A stretch of 64,000 bases of DNA from NCBI RefSeq assembly GCF_005239225.2, contig NC_133291.1:1054001-1118000 (forward strand). Reading direction: 5' to 3'. The number at the start of each line of letters is the position of its first letter. The stretch's first letter is position 1. This DNA is from Populus alba. Taxonomy: Eukaryota > Streptophyta > Magnoliopsida > Malpighiales > Salicaceae. The position numbers and the translations under genes were made by a program. Shown one piece after another: positions 24,390-38,424 of this stretch. A model generated the notes under the pieces. That model was not told the DNA's origin. It worked only from the letters and a program-made list of their open reading frames with translations, and searched no databases.

Positions 24390-24850
24390 AGCTTGGAGAG
24401 AGAAGTAAGGGGATTATAAGTGGCTCTGTGTGAACTGCTACCACACCATGTAAGTATTTCATTGGGTCTTGTTGTTGCTCTGTTTCTCTGGCTTTCTTCC
24501 GATGATATCTTGGTTCCTGGCTTTCCATTTTTCCCCACTCTTTAATGATGCAGTGAGTTGCATGAAGCAAATTCGAAGCCCTAAAGAAGATCTGCATAGC
24601 ATGAAGATCTTACCACTTTGAAATAATGGAAATATCATTGCATCAGTTATTTACTTTATTTATTGAGAATGATGTAATAGTACGCAAAACACCATTTTTC
24701 ATGCTTTCATCGGTAGAAAAGAACTTCCAGAACTACATCATGAAATACACTCTAACGAGATCCAGTTATGTAACCCGTCAATTTTGTACTGAAAAAGTTA
24801 GGGCAGATATTACTGCTTTTTAAGGTGTAGAGCAGCTCCGCTCATGGTTT
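24390..24850 (+). repeat. Leader-like module of the ankyrin array, copy upstream of gene C
   Basis: Carries GGAGAGAGAAGTAAGG, CTACCACACCATGTAAGT, GATATCTTGGTTCCTGGC, TTTAATGATGCAG and GTTGCATGAAGCAAATTC. It ends about 160 bp before the ATG of copy C, the position expected for a promoter/5'-UTR block. This is the best evidence for what the module is. Confidence 0.55.
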
Positions 24851-25013
24851 GCCATCAATTAATATTATTATTTTTTCTTAATCTTAAGAACCTAATGAAA
24901 TCTTGGCCAATTGATGGCTCTTTGCTTATGGTTTGCCATTGGTTCGTGTAGATCTTGGCATCGCTGGTTTTTCTGATCCTTACCGTCTACACATTGTACA
25001 CACAGATTCTAAC

Positions 25014-28000
25014 ATGACTACGACAAACAATTTGCAACAACAACAACATTCACCAAGCCACGAAAGACCAATTTTGTTGAAGGCAGAGTCGTCACAAGGT
25101 TCAGGTAAGCCATGACCTCATTCTCTTCCTCTGTTTAGATTTTTTTTCCAACCACTGTATTTTCGACCTCTTTTGATGGTAACCTTGGCAGGAGCGGTGA
25201 GCAATTTTGAAAATGAATGGTCCCTTGCTAACCTTGTACAAGTATGCCCATAAATGGAGACTGGGATGCCATAAAAACCTATCTTAGCCATTACCCAAAT
25301 GCAAGAAAGGCCCATGATCAAACCCTATGCGGAACAGGCGCCTTCATGTAGCAGCTTTTTCTGGACATCTGAGAGTTGTGGGAAGGAGGAGTTGGTGAAG
25401 TTGATGTCAGATAGAAGAATTGGAAATACAAAGATCATCAAGGCAATACCGGTCTTTCTAGTGCTGCCGTTTGTTGGAAAAAAGAAAGATGGCAGAATGT
25501 CTTTGGTGAGAAAGAACAAACACTTGGTTACCTTTGTAAATGCACAAAAAAAAAGATCCCGCTGGTTCAGGCATGTATAAGCAACTGTAAGGATATGGCT
25601 CTTTTATCTATACTCTTGTCACTGCCATTTGAAGACTTTCTTTGTCAAGCAATGGCCACCATGGATCTTAATTTCCTACAATGTGCTATTGGTGCTCACA
25701 AAATGCTCGACGTGAGAGACTTTGCCCCTTAAGTTAATTTATCTTCATTCTTTTCTCTTTTTTTTATTCATGCTCCTGTTCGTAAGTGTATTCCCTTTCT
25801 TGAATAATGTTTTACACTAAAGGGACTGATTGGCTAATATCTCTAAACTATAAAGGGACTAGCTTGTAATTTATTCTTAATTCCTCCTTTTTTTTCGTTT
25901 TCTTCTTATAATAGATTTTCCCATGCAAGCAAATGTGAGAGACTTCACGTTAGTTATTGAGGGATTATCCACTTTTTGTGTGAGAATTTTAACACTTGAT
26001 GGTACATAGAAATTAGCTATTCATAAACAAAAATGAGAGAGAGCTTGATTTCAGATGCCTTCCTATGAAACAAAATGACTTTTAATTAATTTGTTAACAT
26101 TTCAAAATTAGCACTAAATTAAACCTCATCTCTTCTTGTTTCCTTCTTGTGCTGATTTTCTTTTGAATTATTGCAACGCCAGATATTGTGTTTGATTTTC
26201 TGCATCGCTTCCCACATATGGCTACTAAAACGAATGATGTTCTGATCTCAAAGTCGAATGCTTTGATTCGTATTTGTCTACCTCGCCTCAAATATTTCCA
26301 AGTGCAAGTCAACCTGCATTTTGGCAGCAATTCATCTGTTCATGTTAGTATCTTTTTACTCCTCGCTTTTCTCTTCATTTTCTCTCAGAAATCTATTTAA
26401 CGTCCGTATAATATTTTATGTGTTCTTAGAAAGCTATCTCACAGTAATTTATAAACATTCAAGAAAGAAAGAAAAACAGAGAAAGAAAGAAAGTAAACAC
26501 ATTACACATGCATCCATGCACATGGTTCTTTGTTTTTTAAAACTTTTGATTCATATAGTTAAAAATATATATAGTTAAAAAACAATTTATTTAAATCAAA
26601 AATTGGTTAAAAAACTGAGTGAAAACTTCGATGTAATCAAAAAGTTTGGAATTTTAACTTATGAATTTCAACTTATACTAAATTTATTCTTCAAGGGAAT
26701 TACTTTTAAGTTATTTTCATCAAGATAAAAAATAATAAAAAGTTATTTCTAATATAAAAATAACTATTATTATCATGACAGCAACCAATCTGAACTTTTT
26801 TTATATAAATTGTCTATAAAAAAAAATTCAATTATGATTTAAAATAATAAATATTTTTTTATAAGTCGTATTATTAAAACTGACTTAATTCTAAGAACAT
26901 GACAGGTATTTGGTCAAAACCAATAGTTTCAACTAATGCTACGGTTCGTATCTATGTGCCTGCTCAGAGACTAAGGGAGTCGAAGAACATTATCCTTCAA
27001 GGTATTTGCACAGATCTGTGTGTTTTTGTCCACTCTCCTGTGAACAGATCTGTGTCTTAATTTTTGTTATTGGAGAAATTATCATTACAATCATAATTTA
27101 ATACATATAAATTTGATTAGCATACATATATTTACTTGTGATAATTTTTCTGTGTTTTTTTCCCTAACTTTTCAGTGTTAAGTCAATTGCGTGTGTTTGC
27201 AGAAAATCTCTTCACATTCTTAGGTAAGCGATGTATATATATGTATATCCACTCTTCTATATCCCACTTCTCTTAATTTCTATCACCATTTTTCATGGTT
27301 TTAGTTTTATCACTATTTAAAATATTGTTGATCTAGGAATCAAGCAGATTTATGAATTTAAAGAAGATCCACATTTATTCGGATAAAATCCTACGGTGTA
27401 TGTGTGAGCATATATCTTTCTCTGGATTACGAGGAACAGCTCAAGGCAGCTGTGCATCCAGCATTCCACAGTGCGGTAAAGAATGGCACCGTTGAGTTTT
27501 ATCATGGAGATGATCAAAGCTTGTCCTCATGTAATGATCTGTACAGATGACAACTCAAGAACCCTAATTTATGTCCTCCATTGCAAATCGACAAGAAAAG
27601 GTGGTCAGCCTTTTCTATGGACTGGAAGCAACCAGATCAGGATTTGTTTCCCTTATAGATAGCTCAGGAAATACAATGTTGCATTTGGCAGCAAAACTGT
27701 CTCCTCCTTCTCAACTATCTCGGATCTCTGGTGCAGCTCTTCAGATGCAAAGAGAACTACAATGGTACAAGGTTAGCTTTCCAAACTTAACTTCTTTTTT
27801 CTTAAAAACAAACAAGATTGATAGAACGTTGAGAAATAAAAAAAATCCTTAATGCAGGAAGTGGAGAGTATTATAACCCTACAGACAAGGATTTTGCTAA
27901 TGTAAAGGGTCAGATAGCCAGGGAATTATTCACAAGTGACCATAAGGACCTGTTAGTGAAAGGAGAGGAGTGGATGAAAGCAACAGCAACTTCATGCACT

Positions 28001-28470
28001 GTTGTGGGTGTGCTCTCATCATTACAATTATGTTTACTGCTGCATTCACTGTTCCCGGCGGCTACGTTCAAGAGAGCGGCTATCCGATTTTTAAAGACAA
28101 GGAATCTTTTACAGTTTTTATAGTATCGGATGCAATCTCTCTCTTTTCTTCATCAACATCAGTGTTGATGTTCTTAGGAATTCTTACGTCGCGATACGCA
28201 GAGGAAGATTTCCTTAAATCTTTACCCACCAAGTTAATCATCGGGGCCTTTCCACGCTTTTCTTCTCCATTGCAACCATGATGGTAACCTTCTGTGCTGC
28301 TCTTATGATTATTGTGGATGGGAAATTGCAAATTATAATTCCGATTGTCTTGGTCGCATGTATCCCTGTAACTTTTTTCATGATGTTGCAATTTCCTCTC
28401 CTAGTGGAGATTTTTTGTATCCACATATGGACCCGAATCTTCAACAAAAAAATTGAAACGTTGGTACTGA
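25014..28470 (+). pseudogene. Ankyrin/PGG gene copy C (many indels; no gag-like domain)
   Basis: Exon homologies: 25014-25104 (30 codons, MTTTNNLQQQQHSPSHERP, donor GTAAGCC), about 25192-25711, 26183-26343, 26906-27001, 27176-27223, 27337-27771, 27858-28470 (WY-stop as in copy A). Exon 1 joins directly from MTTT to the NLQQQ..HSPSH tail, so the gag-like block of copy B is absent. All intron positions match copies A and B. More than ten single- or few-base indels break the frame, for example near 25210, 25250, 25465, 27358, 27420, 27500, 28005 and 28245. Small exons 26906-27001 (96 nt) and 27176-27223 (48 nt) are clean. It is either a true pseudogene or a region of poor consensus; both are possible, because neighbouring unrelated genes show the same insertion bias. 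No solo LTR follows its stop. Confidence 0.8.
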
Positions 28471-29094
28471 TTAATGAAATGTATGTAATTCTTCGTGTAA
28501 GATTTAGATCCTTTTATCTCTCGCGTGTTTTAGCCTAAATTATTATTTAAAATTATTTTTTTAATTTAGATTTTAAGTGGATGATTTATACTTATATAAA
28601 CTTTTAATATATTTTCAACAAAAAAAAAAATACTTTAAAAAAATTAATGAAAATGACCTGTCAAACAATGAAGATGAGGTCATGTATATTCAGACACGCC
28701 CATCTTCTGTTCTTAATTCCATCTTTTGTTATTCAATGTTTGTCATGATTTATAGAATAACCAAAACACATTTCTTTTGAGGATTTTGACGATACTTACA
28801 AGTTACAAACCTCTCATATTTTACTGTATTTCTCTGTTTTCCCCCCTCCCTCTCTCCCTGGATCTGTACTGAGTTACGTAGTCAACTCATCGATTGAGCA
28901 ATGTGTAGATGATGGAGGACACGTCTGCTCATTAATTAACTAATGCCTGGACGGAAGATCCTACGCAATTTTCAAGTCAACAAATGTTTAATTAACTAGA
29001 GGATGAAGGTTTTATCGTGATTAGCGATGTTAGCTCGTTACTTATATCGTTATTTATGGATGCAAGGAAAGAAATATATTATTAATACTTTGGT

Positions 29095-29156
<62 letters not shown>

Positions 29157-30040
29157 GGAATACAAGAAGGACTGAAGGAAGATTGAAATTTAGTTTTTAC
29201 CATTTCAATGCACAAATAAGACTCAAACTCCATGTTCGGCGTAGAAAAGTGAAAACAAAATTGCAAAAAATAGAAGAGGCCCACAAGATTGAACATCTCT
29301 AGAAGACTTGAATGGCATCTGGTAATTGGGTTCTGACACTGCAACCAGGCTGCTGTGTACTAACCATCTTGGTGGTCAAAAGTTTGTACTGCCATGGCTT
29401 GAAAAAGAATCCATGGATACCCCACAAAAAAGCATGGCTTCTTTTAAAAGTTTTAAAATTTCTATTCATTTGTTCTTTTTTTCCCTTTCTTTCTTGAAGC
29501 TCGGTCAGGGTAACAGCACAAATATCCCTCCCATTTTAGGATTGATATGTTAGGATGTAGATTTTCTTTTGATATGCTGGAAATTCTCAAATCGAGATAT
29601 GGAACTGGTTTAAACGATGAATAGATATTAATAATATATTTTTCTTAGAAAAATTAATATTAAAAGAAAATATTAAAATATAAAATAGATGATCTTAACT
29701 GAGTGTGAATTTATAAATAAAAAATTATAAAATCCTAAAACAAATATTTTTATTGGATTTAAAGTTTGGGAAATGTTGTTATTGTTGTTTTTTAAAATAT
29801 TTGTGTGTTGTGTATAATAAATAATAATAATAATAATAATTGACGCATGAAAAACTTATAACTAACCTAAAAAAACAGCTCTTAACTGAAAAATGACATT
29901 GAAATCGAAAACTCAAATGAATTTTCGAAAGGAAAAGAAAAAAAAGAAGAGAGAGAGAGAGAGGAAAGAAAACTTAACAAAACAGGAAGTCATAGCTAAC
30001 AAGATCTGGGACCCACACAAAACTTATCATCACATTCACA
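28471..30040. other. Intergenic, no gene seen
   Basis: AT-rich. Contains a (TA)n tract at about 29098-29156 and (GA)n at about 29950-29964. Short open frames overlapping the TA tract are artefacts of the repeat. Confidence 0.65.
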
Positions 30041-30053
30041 CGCATAAAAAGTC

Positions 30054-30061
30054 TATAAATT
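30054..30061 (+). promoter_or_regulatory. TATA box of the copper chaperone gene
   Basis: TATAAATT lies 128 bp before the ATG at 30182, with a pyrimidine-rich leader in between (CTCTCTGTCTTCTTGATTCC). Confidence 0.55.
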
Positions 30062-30181
30062 CACCACCTTGAGGGATACAGAGAACATCAGCTCATATAA
30101 TCAACGCCAAACTCAAAGTCATCTCTCTGTCTTCTTGATTCCTTGTTTCTTGTTCTGTTCTGTAACAACAACTTAATAACC

Positions 30182-31570
30182 ATGTCTCAGGTACCCTAAA
30201 TCTTCATTTCTTGATTCTTCTTTTTTTGGGGCAAAGTTTGTATTTTTTATTGTTTGTTAATACTATGTTCTGTTGTTTTGAACTTGTTTTTGGGATGTCT
30301 ATGAATTTTGGCTGAATTTGGGTGGATATGTTGGATTTTCAAGTTCAAATCTTTTTCTGGGATTTCTGGGTTTTTGTTAATTTTTATTTTGTTTTGGGGA
30401 TCTTTCTTAGGGAGCTTTGATGTAATTTGTTAGTTAAGCCTGAATTTGTAGTTTAAAGCAAGTTGTTGAAGTTGTAAAATTTAAATCTTGAGGGAAAAAG
30501 ATTGCTGCTTTGTTGTCTAGGAACCTAGAATATGTCTGGTTTTTAGTTGAATGGAAATTGTAGGATAAAGGCGATACGAAGGTTGACGTTCTTTCTTTGC
30601 GTTACTGTTGTGAGTTAGAAATTTTTTTAGGGTTACATGTTAACTGATGTTTTTAAACCTGTTTTTGGAGATTTTATTTTGCTTTACTGCCTTGCCCGTT
30701 TTTTTATTTGATGACATTACATTGTGGTTATTGCTGATTTTTTGCATGTCTAATGGTTTTCAATTTTGTTAAATTGCAAGACTGTTGTCCTCAAGGTTGG
30801 CATGTCATGTGGAGGTTGTGTTTGGGGCTGTGAAAAGGGTTTTGGGAAAAAATGGAAGGTTTGTTTCTGTCCTTGCAATTGATCTTTTAGTCTCTGGAAC
30901 TTTGCTGATTGTGCTGTCTTTTCTCGCTCAACACGCACAAAATTGACATGGACAAAAACATTTTTAGATTGGATTTATTGAGTTTTCAATCTTAGCTCCT
31001 GGAAGCATGCTGCTAAGGTTCTATTTTCAGGAATTTTTTGGGCAAGGTGTAAATCCTTTTCGTGGTCTATTTGATAATGAACTGGGGCGAGATTGGTTAT
31101 AGAATTTTGCATCTTTGCAAGCAGATTAGCTGGTATGGTGAGGTTTTGAAAAGCATTTGCATTTTGTGAAGAAGTGAAATTTACTTTTATCTTCTTACTG
31201 TGCGTTACAAAGCAATTTTCACACCGTTACTCTTCATCTATGAAAAAAGAGAGAACAATGAAATGGTTTAGATTGTTATCTAATCTGGTCGGAAATTCCA
31301 CTGGCAAGTATTATTTTCAGATGTAGCTGAGGCCCTCAGTTCATCATTGTTGTTGTAATAGATAATAATATCTTGTCTCTCCTGGAACATTTTTCAGGTG
31401 TGGAATCATATGACATTGATTTGAAGGAGCAAAAAGTCACAGTGAAAGGAAATGTGCAGCCAGATGCTGTTCTTCAGACTGTCTCTAAGACCGGGAAGAA
31501 GACTACCTTCTGGGAAGCAGAAGCACCAGCTGAACCTGCTAAGCCTGCAGAAACTTTGGCTGCTGCATAA
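30182..31570 (+). CDS. Copper chaperone, ATX1/CCH family (exon 2 frameshifted as sequenced)
   Basis: Three exons: 30182-30190 (MSQ), 30781-30858, 31398-31570. The small HMA-domain metallochaperone binds Cu(I) through MxCxxC and hands it to P-type ATPases. The motif here is GMSCGGC, with G where plant homologues usually have E or Q. Exon 3 gives [40 protein letters not shown] and a short C-terminal tail ending in AAA. Without the indels the protein would be 85 residues, a normal length. Exon 2 is 78 nt instead of 76: there is one extra T in GTTTGGGGC and one extra A in GGGAAAAAATGG, so the literal translation is out of frame between CVG and the exon end. Both extras sit in homopolymers, so sequencing error is more likely than a dead gene. 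It is convergent with the IQM gene. Confidence 0.85.
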
Positions 31571-32390
31571 TGTTGCTGATACCAGCATTTACTTTGTGAA
31601 AGTTTGTTTTATTAGGTAATAGTTTATTGAACTTACTATGATTATAATGTGGATTGTCGATATCCAGCTCGCTTGTACTTGGATGTAAGCTATAATAATT
31701 TCTGGGGTACATTCATAAGGATATGATACAGAAAATCTCATCTTGTTGTCTTGCTCTATTGATCGCGTAATTCATGACACTCCTCGAAGATATAGATCAT
31801 CAAGTTCTTGGCGCGTTATATAGATATGATTTCTCAGGCCTTTGAACCACTTTCAGTGTCTGGGATTTCAATTTCAGATTTGTTGCAACTTGTGTTCTCC
31901 ATCATTGTATCAAACCATAGATTTCGTGTTAAAAGATAATACAGTCTGTTCAAAAGCTTGACATATACTAATCAAGTATGAGGGTAGGGCTGTTTGTGCG
32001 AAAATAATTAACGTGTCCTCACCCAGATGCGGACACACACACCAACCCCACGGGATAGCTTGGAGATGTCTCTTATGAGGCTGCAAGAAGTGAAAATTTG
32101 ACTGATACTTCATCTAATGAACGCGGAAAGGAATGCAGATGGGACGGTATTTGATGATGCAACGTCTACTCTGCTTCTTGACAATAATTTATTTGATAAT
32201 TTTATTGTGTCCACTCGCTCTAGATGAAAAGAAAGCGAGGACATTATAACATTAACCATAGCTCATCAGCATTCAGCAATGACTTCAGTTCTAAACTTCA
32301 ACACAAAGGCATTACAGGAATAGAAAGCGAAGTACATAGGGAATGCCGGCTTTTTGAAAAGATGGTTGATGAATCTCTGTTACATCATCC
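31571..32390. other. 3' region between convergent genes
   Basis: Holds the 3' UTR of the copper chaperone gene and, from the right, that of the IQM gene. No further gene is supported. Confidence 0.55.
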
Positions 32391-34788
32391 TTACAAAGAT
32401 CTATTATAGAGGGGAGACAACCTGGAAGTTTCAGAAGCAGATGGCTTGCGCAGATCAGCAACTGGGTGAGAGGTAAACAAAACGTGAGAGCTTGCCTCCC
32501 TTAGTTTCAGAGGATAGTCTGCAACACACCCGATTCTCGGACCAGCTCCAGTTGACCATTTCAAAGACAGTTGGTGCCCTAATTGGTATGAGCTAGCTTC
32601 GTTTCTTGGATTTGATCCTCTGCAATATTTCCTTCTTTGGTACATTTGCTTTTGTGTTCTGGATATTGGCCGACAACATCCTCTTGTAACTGCAATGTTC
32701 TTGTGGCTTGTGAAGACATGGATGATTCAGAAGGTTGGCTAATTGTTAATTTTTACTCGAAGCATGAAGTTTAGACGGCTTGGAATCCATTGACCAACCA
32801 AATTTACTCCTGTCTTGAGACAATTCCCTTGATTCACAGCTTTCACTATCTTCTGGTGTAAGAACCTGCCTAGACAATACCAGATGGAACAGTATGACCA
32901 AGTAGAAGCACCATATCAAGTGATTACTAAAGAATAAGAATAGAAGTTGGCAAAACCAGATAGGCCAAAGCTGGAAAGGCTCCATCATAACCAGATAATT
33001 TATGCAAAAACAGCACATTGGGTGGCAGGTTTGTGAAGTATCATGGCATTGAGTTGCGTACCCGAATTTCATTGAGGTTGATCCCATTTCTTCGAGGAAG
33101 GCCAAGAAGCCGCCCAAGGTTCTGGGTTAGTTGGACGGTAATGCCCACTATATGCTGATATAGACTGAAAAGACAATGAAAATTTAAGATTCAGAAGCAA
33201 GAGATGCATATCAGTCAAAGCAACCGCTTATCCTTTCTCCAACTCTCTATTTAATCCCAAACCAAGATGCACATTTCTCTCATACTGCAGTCATTTGTTT
33301 CAGTTATTCCAGGCTTAATTGCCTTCTATAAGCTATGCTACCTACCTTCACATGGATCATGGCATTCTTACCCTGCAGCTTTCCATTTTCTGCTGTTAGT
33401 CTCCCAGCAGCCAGAGTAGTCCCTCCAGCAAGGAAGCTCGAGTGATGAAATGCTCCTTTCTTTTTCTGAATGTTTTAAGAAAAGACATTATTAGTCGTAT
33501 AGATGGATGAAAATTTGCTAATTAAATGGTTCTAATGTCCAGAATGATCCGTACCTCTCCAGCATATAGTTTTCTGCAGGTGCTCACACAAATTACCAAT
33601 TTGAACCTTCCATTCCTTTGATTATGTTTCTAGGAGGTTGCCATTTGTTGTCGCACCACTGTTCCACTTCAGCGAATGATGTATTCATTAACAGTTCCTC
33701 TCTGCTTGCGCTTATTTCAGGGAAAATCGTGACAGGGTGCTATGAGAACAAGTCATGAAGCTTGTTGCTTTGCTAGAATTAAAAGGTTCAATTCTACAAC
33801 TAGAGATCAAGCTTTTCTTTCTTTTTTTTCTTTTCTGTTAATTTGAAGCCGCGTATATCTACTTTTCAGAATACAAGGCTATGGCAAGCTTCAACATACA
33901 TTTCATGAATATCCTTAAATTGATCATGCAAATTTATCAGAGCTGGATGTATGCAATGCAGTAGACAGCTCTGACATCCGTATGGAAACACAACAATTCT
34001 CGATAATGAGTTACTGAGTTTCTCAATGCTCAGGAACATAACCTCGGTCCCTAGATACCCTGAATGCATTCTGGCAAAGTCTCTGTTCTTGGACAGTCTT
34101 TGAGATCAATCTATTTCTATACCACTCCTCCCAATATCCAAAGCCTGAAACAAGCAGCAAAGGATACAGCATATACCATTTTAAGTAACACAAAGCAGCT
34201 AAACATTTCCCCTGAACAATGCAAATGAGCTCACTAACAGCGAAGTGGGCGAATCCCATTGTGCTTCCGATCACAAACCGAAATGCCGTGCTTCAAAACC
34301 TTGGCAATATTTTCATAATTACACAGTGCAGGTTGTGTGCGAGAAGGAAAGGAGCATGGACTTAGATTCCTGACTTTCGAACTTCTAGTGGCATTTACAG
34401 ATACTAGTCCAGTCTAGCAATCACGTGTAGCAGAACTTTAGTTCCAAAGTTCTGGTTTTGTTATTTTCCTTTAATTGTTTTTGCAGGCACATTGCACCAT
34501 CTCAAAGCTCTATAGATGACACCTAATCTGCAACAAAAAAGTAAGTATGCATGGCATAGAATAGAAACGTAATTGGAAACAAAGATTTGATGCCCCGTCT
34601 CTTCCAAGTAGTTAACTGAGAAAGATCAAAAGTATCTTATCAAATTGGCTGAGACCTCTACTGCGTACCCGATGTAGAAAAGATGGCATGCACTGCCATT
34701 CTGTTTCATACACCACTCTTGCGAGTGTTCGTTAATCTCACAGAAATAATCATCAGAATTATGGCCATACCCATGCCTCGGATCAATA
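32391..34788 (-). CDS. IQM-family calmodulin-binding protein (partial, frameshifted)
   Basis: Conserved IQM blocks appear in order on the minus strand: DPRHGYGHNSDDY (exon starting 34788 after CTGTAG); EQRLCQ then CIQGYLGTE with a frame change (about 34130-34020); KLYAGE with donor GTACGG (about 33555); KKKGAFHHSSFLAGGTTLAA then GRLTAENGKLQ with donor GTAAG (about 33470-33380); SISAYSGHYRPTNPEP then NGINLNEIRVRNS after a frame change (about 33165-33050); an exon with EDSESCESRELSQD (about 32870-32760); and SSYQLGHQLSLKWSTGAGPR then IGCVADYP (about 32590-32500). The family consists of calcium-independent calmodulin-binding proteins. The N-terminal part with the IQ motif is missing and would lie toward the gap. 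At least three frame changes occur, including two extra bases after the ADYP block. The literal last stop is 32391; the family's C-terminal VxLSP block appears in the other frame, ending near 32455. Exon borders are approximate. Confidence 0.8.
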
Positions 34789-34916
34789 CTACAGTCACAA
34801 CATATATAAACAAAATATGAAAGATGAGCCAAAACTAGTACTCAGAAGAAAAGGATCAAACATAATCAAGAGCGCTGCCCCAGGCCCAAAATATAAGGGC
34901 GTGGGTACAGGATATC

Positions 34917-35416
34917 NNNNNNNNNNNNNNNNNNNNNNNNNNNNNNNNNNNNNNNNNNNNNNNNNNNNNNNNNNNNNNNNNNNNNNNNNNNNNNNNNNNN
35001 NNNNNNNNNNNNNNNNNNNNNNNNNNNNNNNNNNNNNNNNNNNNNNNNNNNNNNNNNNNNNNNNNNNNNNNNNNNNNNNNNNNNNNNNNNNNNNNNNNNN
35101 NNNNNNNNNNNNNNNNNNNNNNNNNNNNNNNNNNNNNNNNNNNNNNNNNNNNNNNNNNNNNNNNNNNNNNNNNNNNNNNNNNNNNNNNNNNNNNNNNNNN
35201 NNNNNNNNNNNNNNNNNNNNNNNNNNNNNNNNNNNNNNNNNNNNNNNNNNNNNNNNNNNNNNNNNNNNNNNNNNNNNNNNNNNNNNNNNNNNNNNNNNNN
35301 NNNNNNNNNNNNNNNNNNNNNNNNNNNNNNNNNNNNNNNNNNNNNNNNNNNNNNNNNNNNNNNNNNNNNNNNNNNNNNNNNNNNNNNNNNNNNNNNNNNN
35401 NNNNNNNNNNNNNNNN
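34917..35416. other. Assembly gap (500 N)
   Basis: Exactly 500 N, a conventional placeholder length, so the true size is unknown. It separates the IQM gene from the POD1 inverted-repeat arm. Frames reported across it are meaningless. Confidence 1.
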
Positions 35417-35897
35417 GGAGCAAAAAGCGTAGGATTTTAGTGGAGTGGTAGTCAAAGAGATTCCTTTCAGATGTGAATTAGGGGGATAAAAGGCTTTGGG
35501 TGATATAAATCGCTTTCTGACTCTGACTTTTCAACGCGACATAAATAATAAAATAATGATGCTTGTTTTGATGGACAAACGGACAATTGCGACGGAGCAC
35601 AAATCCCTGCTTCTGGCTATCCATATTTTCTTTACTATCTAAAGTTATAATTTAGTAAAAGACCGCAGCTGTGAGCAACTAATTGCTCTAAAAAAATACC
35701 AAAGCAGCCTCATTAGATTACTATTTGATAGGATTTGATGCAGACAAAATAATTTAATTAATGGGTCAAACGACAAGAAGTGTAAACAAAAAGTAAATGA
35801 ATGGCATGCAGGCATCAAATTAGAAAAGTTTCAACGCGTTTTGGCCTTACAGAATCTTACCTAGACAAAATCTTGATTAATGTGCTTGATCAGACTC

Positions 35898-35905
35898 TAT
35901 AAATA
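35898..35905 (+). promoter_or_regulatory. TATA box of POD1
   Basis: TATAAATA, 151 bp before the ATG at 36049. The same box is present in arm 2 for POD2. Confidence 0.6.
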
Positions 35906-36048
35906 GATAAGCTCCCATGCATTCTTCTCCATCTTCTATCTCAATTCTCTCAATCATCCACAACAGCTTTGGTAACAGCACTTGCAGACTTAGCTATACA
36001 TTTAGCGCGCTAAAAAACTTTAGTTTCTCCAACTGAAAACATATAAAA

Positions 36049-37202
<1,154 letters not shown>

Positions 37203-37536
37203 TTTTTTCCTTTTCTTTTTTTTCCTTGAAGATTCTCTCGGATCAAGTGTGCAGACATAACAATGTGTTATTTGTTTTCTCAAATTGTTTCATTCATTTA
37301 GTCGGTCAAGTATAAATTAATAAGCAACAAAAATTCGTTCATGGGTTGTCCTATTCGTGTTTTGTTCTCTGGTCGTCTTACCCCATAATCAACCACACCC
37401 TGTGCTCCCTGTTCCTGGCCTTGATCAGCTCCTTAATTTCCATATGGACTCAATAATCGGTTACTAATTTTGCCTCTATTATAGAATTGGTTACTCAAAA
37501 AATAAATTAGTAAGATGTTAAGATATGATTTTAAAC

Positions 37537-38424
37537 TAGTTACATGACTTGCGCGATGCTGCGGGTCAATGATTTTTGCATAAAAAATATCAAAAAAAAT
37601 TAAGATCTAAAAGTATGAGATCTTTTTGCAAATCTATACCTAAGAGTCTTGGGTGTGGCTGCAACACCTGACCCAAGAGTAATATTTATAATATTAATAA
37701 TAACATCAAGCTTGTATGACCCAAGTTTAAGTGGGTCTGCTTGCAATACCAGACCCAATAGTCTTGGATGTGCGTCTGGCTGCAAGGTCGTGTCATAAAA
37801 GTGTGATAATTAAATAGATTAATTAAAAAGAAAAAAACAAAGAAAAAAAAACCAAAAGGAAGAAAAAAATTAATGAAGAAAAAGAAAAAAATCGGAATTA
37901 ACCAGGTTAACCCTTCAAACCAGGTTAACCCGTCAAACATTGGATTCGTATCGTGAAAGTTTAATAACTAAATAAAAATTAACCAGTTTAAATATCAACA
38001 AACTAAATTAAACGAAAAAAATTAATTAAAAAGGAAAAAAAAATAAAAAGGCATAAGTCTTTTCACTATAGACTACAGTGTGCAGTCCACAGTTAAAGAC
38101 ATAAAAAACAGCAAAAAAACAAAAAACAAAAACTAAAGGCGTCAGTCAATAACTAAATAGAAAAAAATTTAATATTGATGAACTAAATTAAATAAAAAAA
38201 TATTAAATAAAAAGAAACAATAAAAGAAAAAAAAACTTATAAAAAAGAAAAAAACTAATGAAGAAAAAAAAATCTAAATTAACTGAGTTAACCCGCCAAA
38301 CCTAAGATCCGTATCATGAAATTCTGATAACTAAATAAAAAAAATTTAATATCAACAAACTAAATAAAAAAATTAATTAAAAAAAAAGTATCAGCCTTTT
38401 TACCGTGGACTGCATTGTACAGTC
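37537..38424 (-). mobile_element. Helitron-like element copy 2, left part
   Basis: The edge ACTAGTTACATGACTTGCGC then GATGCTGCGGGTC matches 10038-10072, followed by the same unique segment and the TTAACC..GTCAAAC units. It is interrupted at 38424 by the LTR retrotransposon and continues at 47686. Confidence 0.45.

Noticed and set aside
29027..29344. Isoleucine/tyrosine-rich frames on both strands
   Set aside because: Created by the (TA)n microsatellite at about 29098-29156.
34817..35455. Open frames of about 185-207 residues on both strands across the N run
   Set aside because: They consist almost entirely of undetermined bases; no stop can occur in N.
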